Shown here one piece after another: positions 4,901 to 5,344 of a DNA stretch of 5,344 bases; positions within the stretch are counted from its first letter, which is position 1; each line of letters begins with the position of its first letter. The translations under genes were made by a program, and so were the position numbers. Under the pieces are notes generated by a model, which did no database searches, had not been told where the DNA came from, and saw nothing but the letters and a program-made list of their open reading frames with translations. The stretch comes from a bacterium (lineage in GTDB: Archaea > Thermoproteota > Nitrososphaeria > Nitrososphaerales > Nitrososphaeraceae): the NCBI GenBank assembly GCA_014381105.1, contig JACMIO010000097.1:1-5344 (forward strand), in the 5' to 3' direction.

Positions 4901-4972
4901 ATGTTAGGTAAGATGAACGCATGGGAGGTTATAGATATGTGTTGTTCGAAACCAAAATACAATCGCAATTAA
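4901..4972 (+). CDS. Possible 23-residue micro-ORF with Cys-Cys
   Basis: ATG at 4901 opens 23 codons ending at TAA 4970-4972. The peptide reads MLGKMNAWEVID then MCCSKPKYNRN. Two inner ATGs (4913, 4937) share the frame. GGGAGGT at 4924-4929, seven bp before the ATG at 4937, is the best Shine-Dalgarno match in the window and would give an 11-residue peptide. A TATA-like TATATA lies at 4846-4851. ORFs of this length arise easily by chance, so this is only a candidate. Apart from this and one hairpin, the 235-bp gap (4783-5017) shows nothing. Confidence 0.15.
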   Translation: MLGKMNAWEVIDMCCSKPKYNRN

Positions 4973-4992
4973 AACAACTTCAATGCCATGCT

Positions 4993-5010
4993 CATCCTAG
5001 GATCGGGATG
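4993..5010 (-). terminator. Weak hairpin after the last minus-strand gene
   Basis: CATCC and GGATG (4993-4997 and 5006-5010) can form a 5-bp stem with an 8-nt loop, seven bp past the stop of the 5018-5344 gene. Only a short T4 follows further on. It overlaps a 10-bp palindrome, ATCCTAGGAT. A terminator role is uncertain. Confidence 0.2.
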
Positions 5011-5017
5011 TGGTTCT

Positions 5018-5344
5018 TTACCTTCTACTTAATTTATTAAAGACAAGAGTACCAACTAACATAGCTGCAGATAGTGCAAATCCAAAATATGAGAAATTCC
5101 TTTCATAGGGAAAGATAAAGGTTGATCCAATAAAAATTGCCGATGATATGATACTCATTGGAAGAACATTTGAATTCGCCTTAATCTTATTTTCTGATTT
5201 CTGATCAGTCAAATATTGCTTTAACATAGGTGCAAGTTCACTTGAGACCTCTATACCCTTTACAAATCTGTTTACATATCTCTTAAATTCTTCTATGTAA
5301 GCTTCTTTAATCAAACCTTCCTCTTCAAGCAAACTTACCAGTAC
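5018..5344 (-). CDS. C-terminal part of a two-helix membrane protein (5' end outside window)
   Basis: The frame is open to the window edge (108 residues visible), with no ATG before residue 40. The start is either outside the window or at the TTG at 5332. The visible part begins with amphipathic helices (LVSLLEEEGLIKEAYIEEFKR) rich in Glu and Lys, runs through a charged linker (about residues 45-56), then has two membrane helices at about 58-78 and 84-103. These are separated by a short loop, FPYERNFSYF, and the protein ends in KLSRR. The positive C-terminus suggests that both the helical domain and the tail face the cytoplasm (inference from the positive-inside rule). I do not recognise the family. 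It could be a small membrane adaptor or the tail of a larger protein. The neighbouring genes give no clue to its role. Confidence 0.65.
   Translation of the reverse strand, partial: VLVSLLEEEGLIKEAYIEEFKRYVNRFVKGIEVSSELAPMLKQYLTDQKSENKIKANSNVLPMSIISSAIFIGSTFIFPYERNFSYFGFALSAAMLVGTLVFNKLSRR

Noticed and set aside
4935..4957. T-loop-like GTTCGAAACC suggesting a tRNA
   Set aside because: The bases flanking TTCGAAA do not form a five-pair T stem, and no D arm, anticodon arm or acceptor stem could be placed around it.

Overview
The window reads as chromosomal DNA of an AT-rich archaeon, most likely an ammonia-oxidising Nitrososphaeria-type thaumarchaeote (Nitrososphaera or Nitrosocosmicus-like). 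This is inference. Several start codons lie about 26-30 bp downstream of archaeal TATA boxes with no Shine-Dalgarno in between, which is leaderless-gene geometry. Most products are small Sec-type exported proteins, and genes tend to end near short T runs. No marker gene in the window fixes the taxon.

Layout. Positions 3-497 (+) hold the 3' part of a gene for an acidic, His/Glu-rich protein. Positions 662-1801 (+) encode an exported six-bladed NHL beta-propeller with an exact 47-residue period. Positions 1892-2437 (+) encode an exported Ig-like protein anchored by a C-terminal membrane helix, starting at TTG. Converging on it is 2488-2883 (-), a small secreted or anchored protein that I do not recognise. 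After a 238-bp AT-rich promoter region comes 3122-3676 (+), a Sec-exported RTX-type protein made of 15 uninterrupted nine-residue units. Converging on that is 3820-4293 (-), a pyridoxamine-5'-phosphate-oxidase-like flavin split-barrel protein, the only clearly cytosolic product. Upstream of it on the same strand is 4402-4782 (-), a small exported protein built from two copies of a 38-residue acidic Cys-containing repeat. The window ends with 5018-5344 (-), the C-terminal part of a protein with a two-helix membrane hairpin.

How they fit together. Most genes seem to be separate transcription units with their own TATA boxes, not one operon. The shared theme is the cell surface: propeller, Ig-like, RTX and acidic two-Cys-repeat proteins, several with acidic loops suited to Ca2+ or other cations. 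A surface or matrix role is inference. Nothing in the sequence shows a defence system, mobile element, CRISPR array, tRNA or rRNA.

The most noteworthy signals are an 18-bp perfect palindrome at 4380-4397, the twin-repeat small Cys protein, the Sec-routed RTX protein with no type I secretion genes nearby, and the NHL gene's two competing starts, with its ribosome site in the loop of a GC-rich hairpin.
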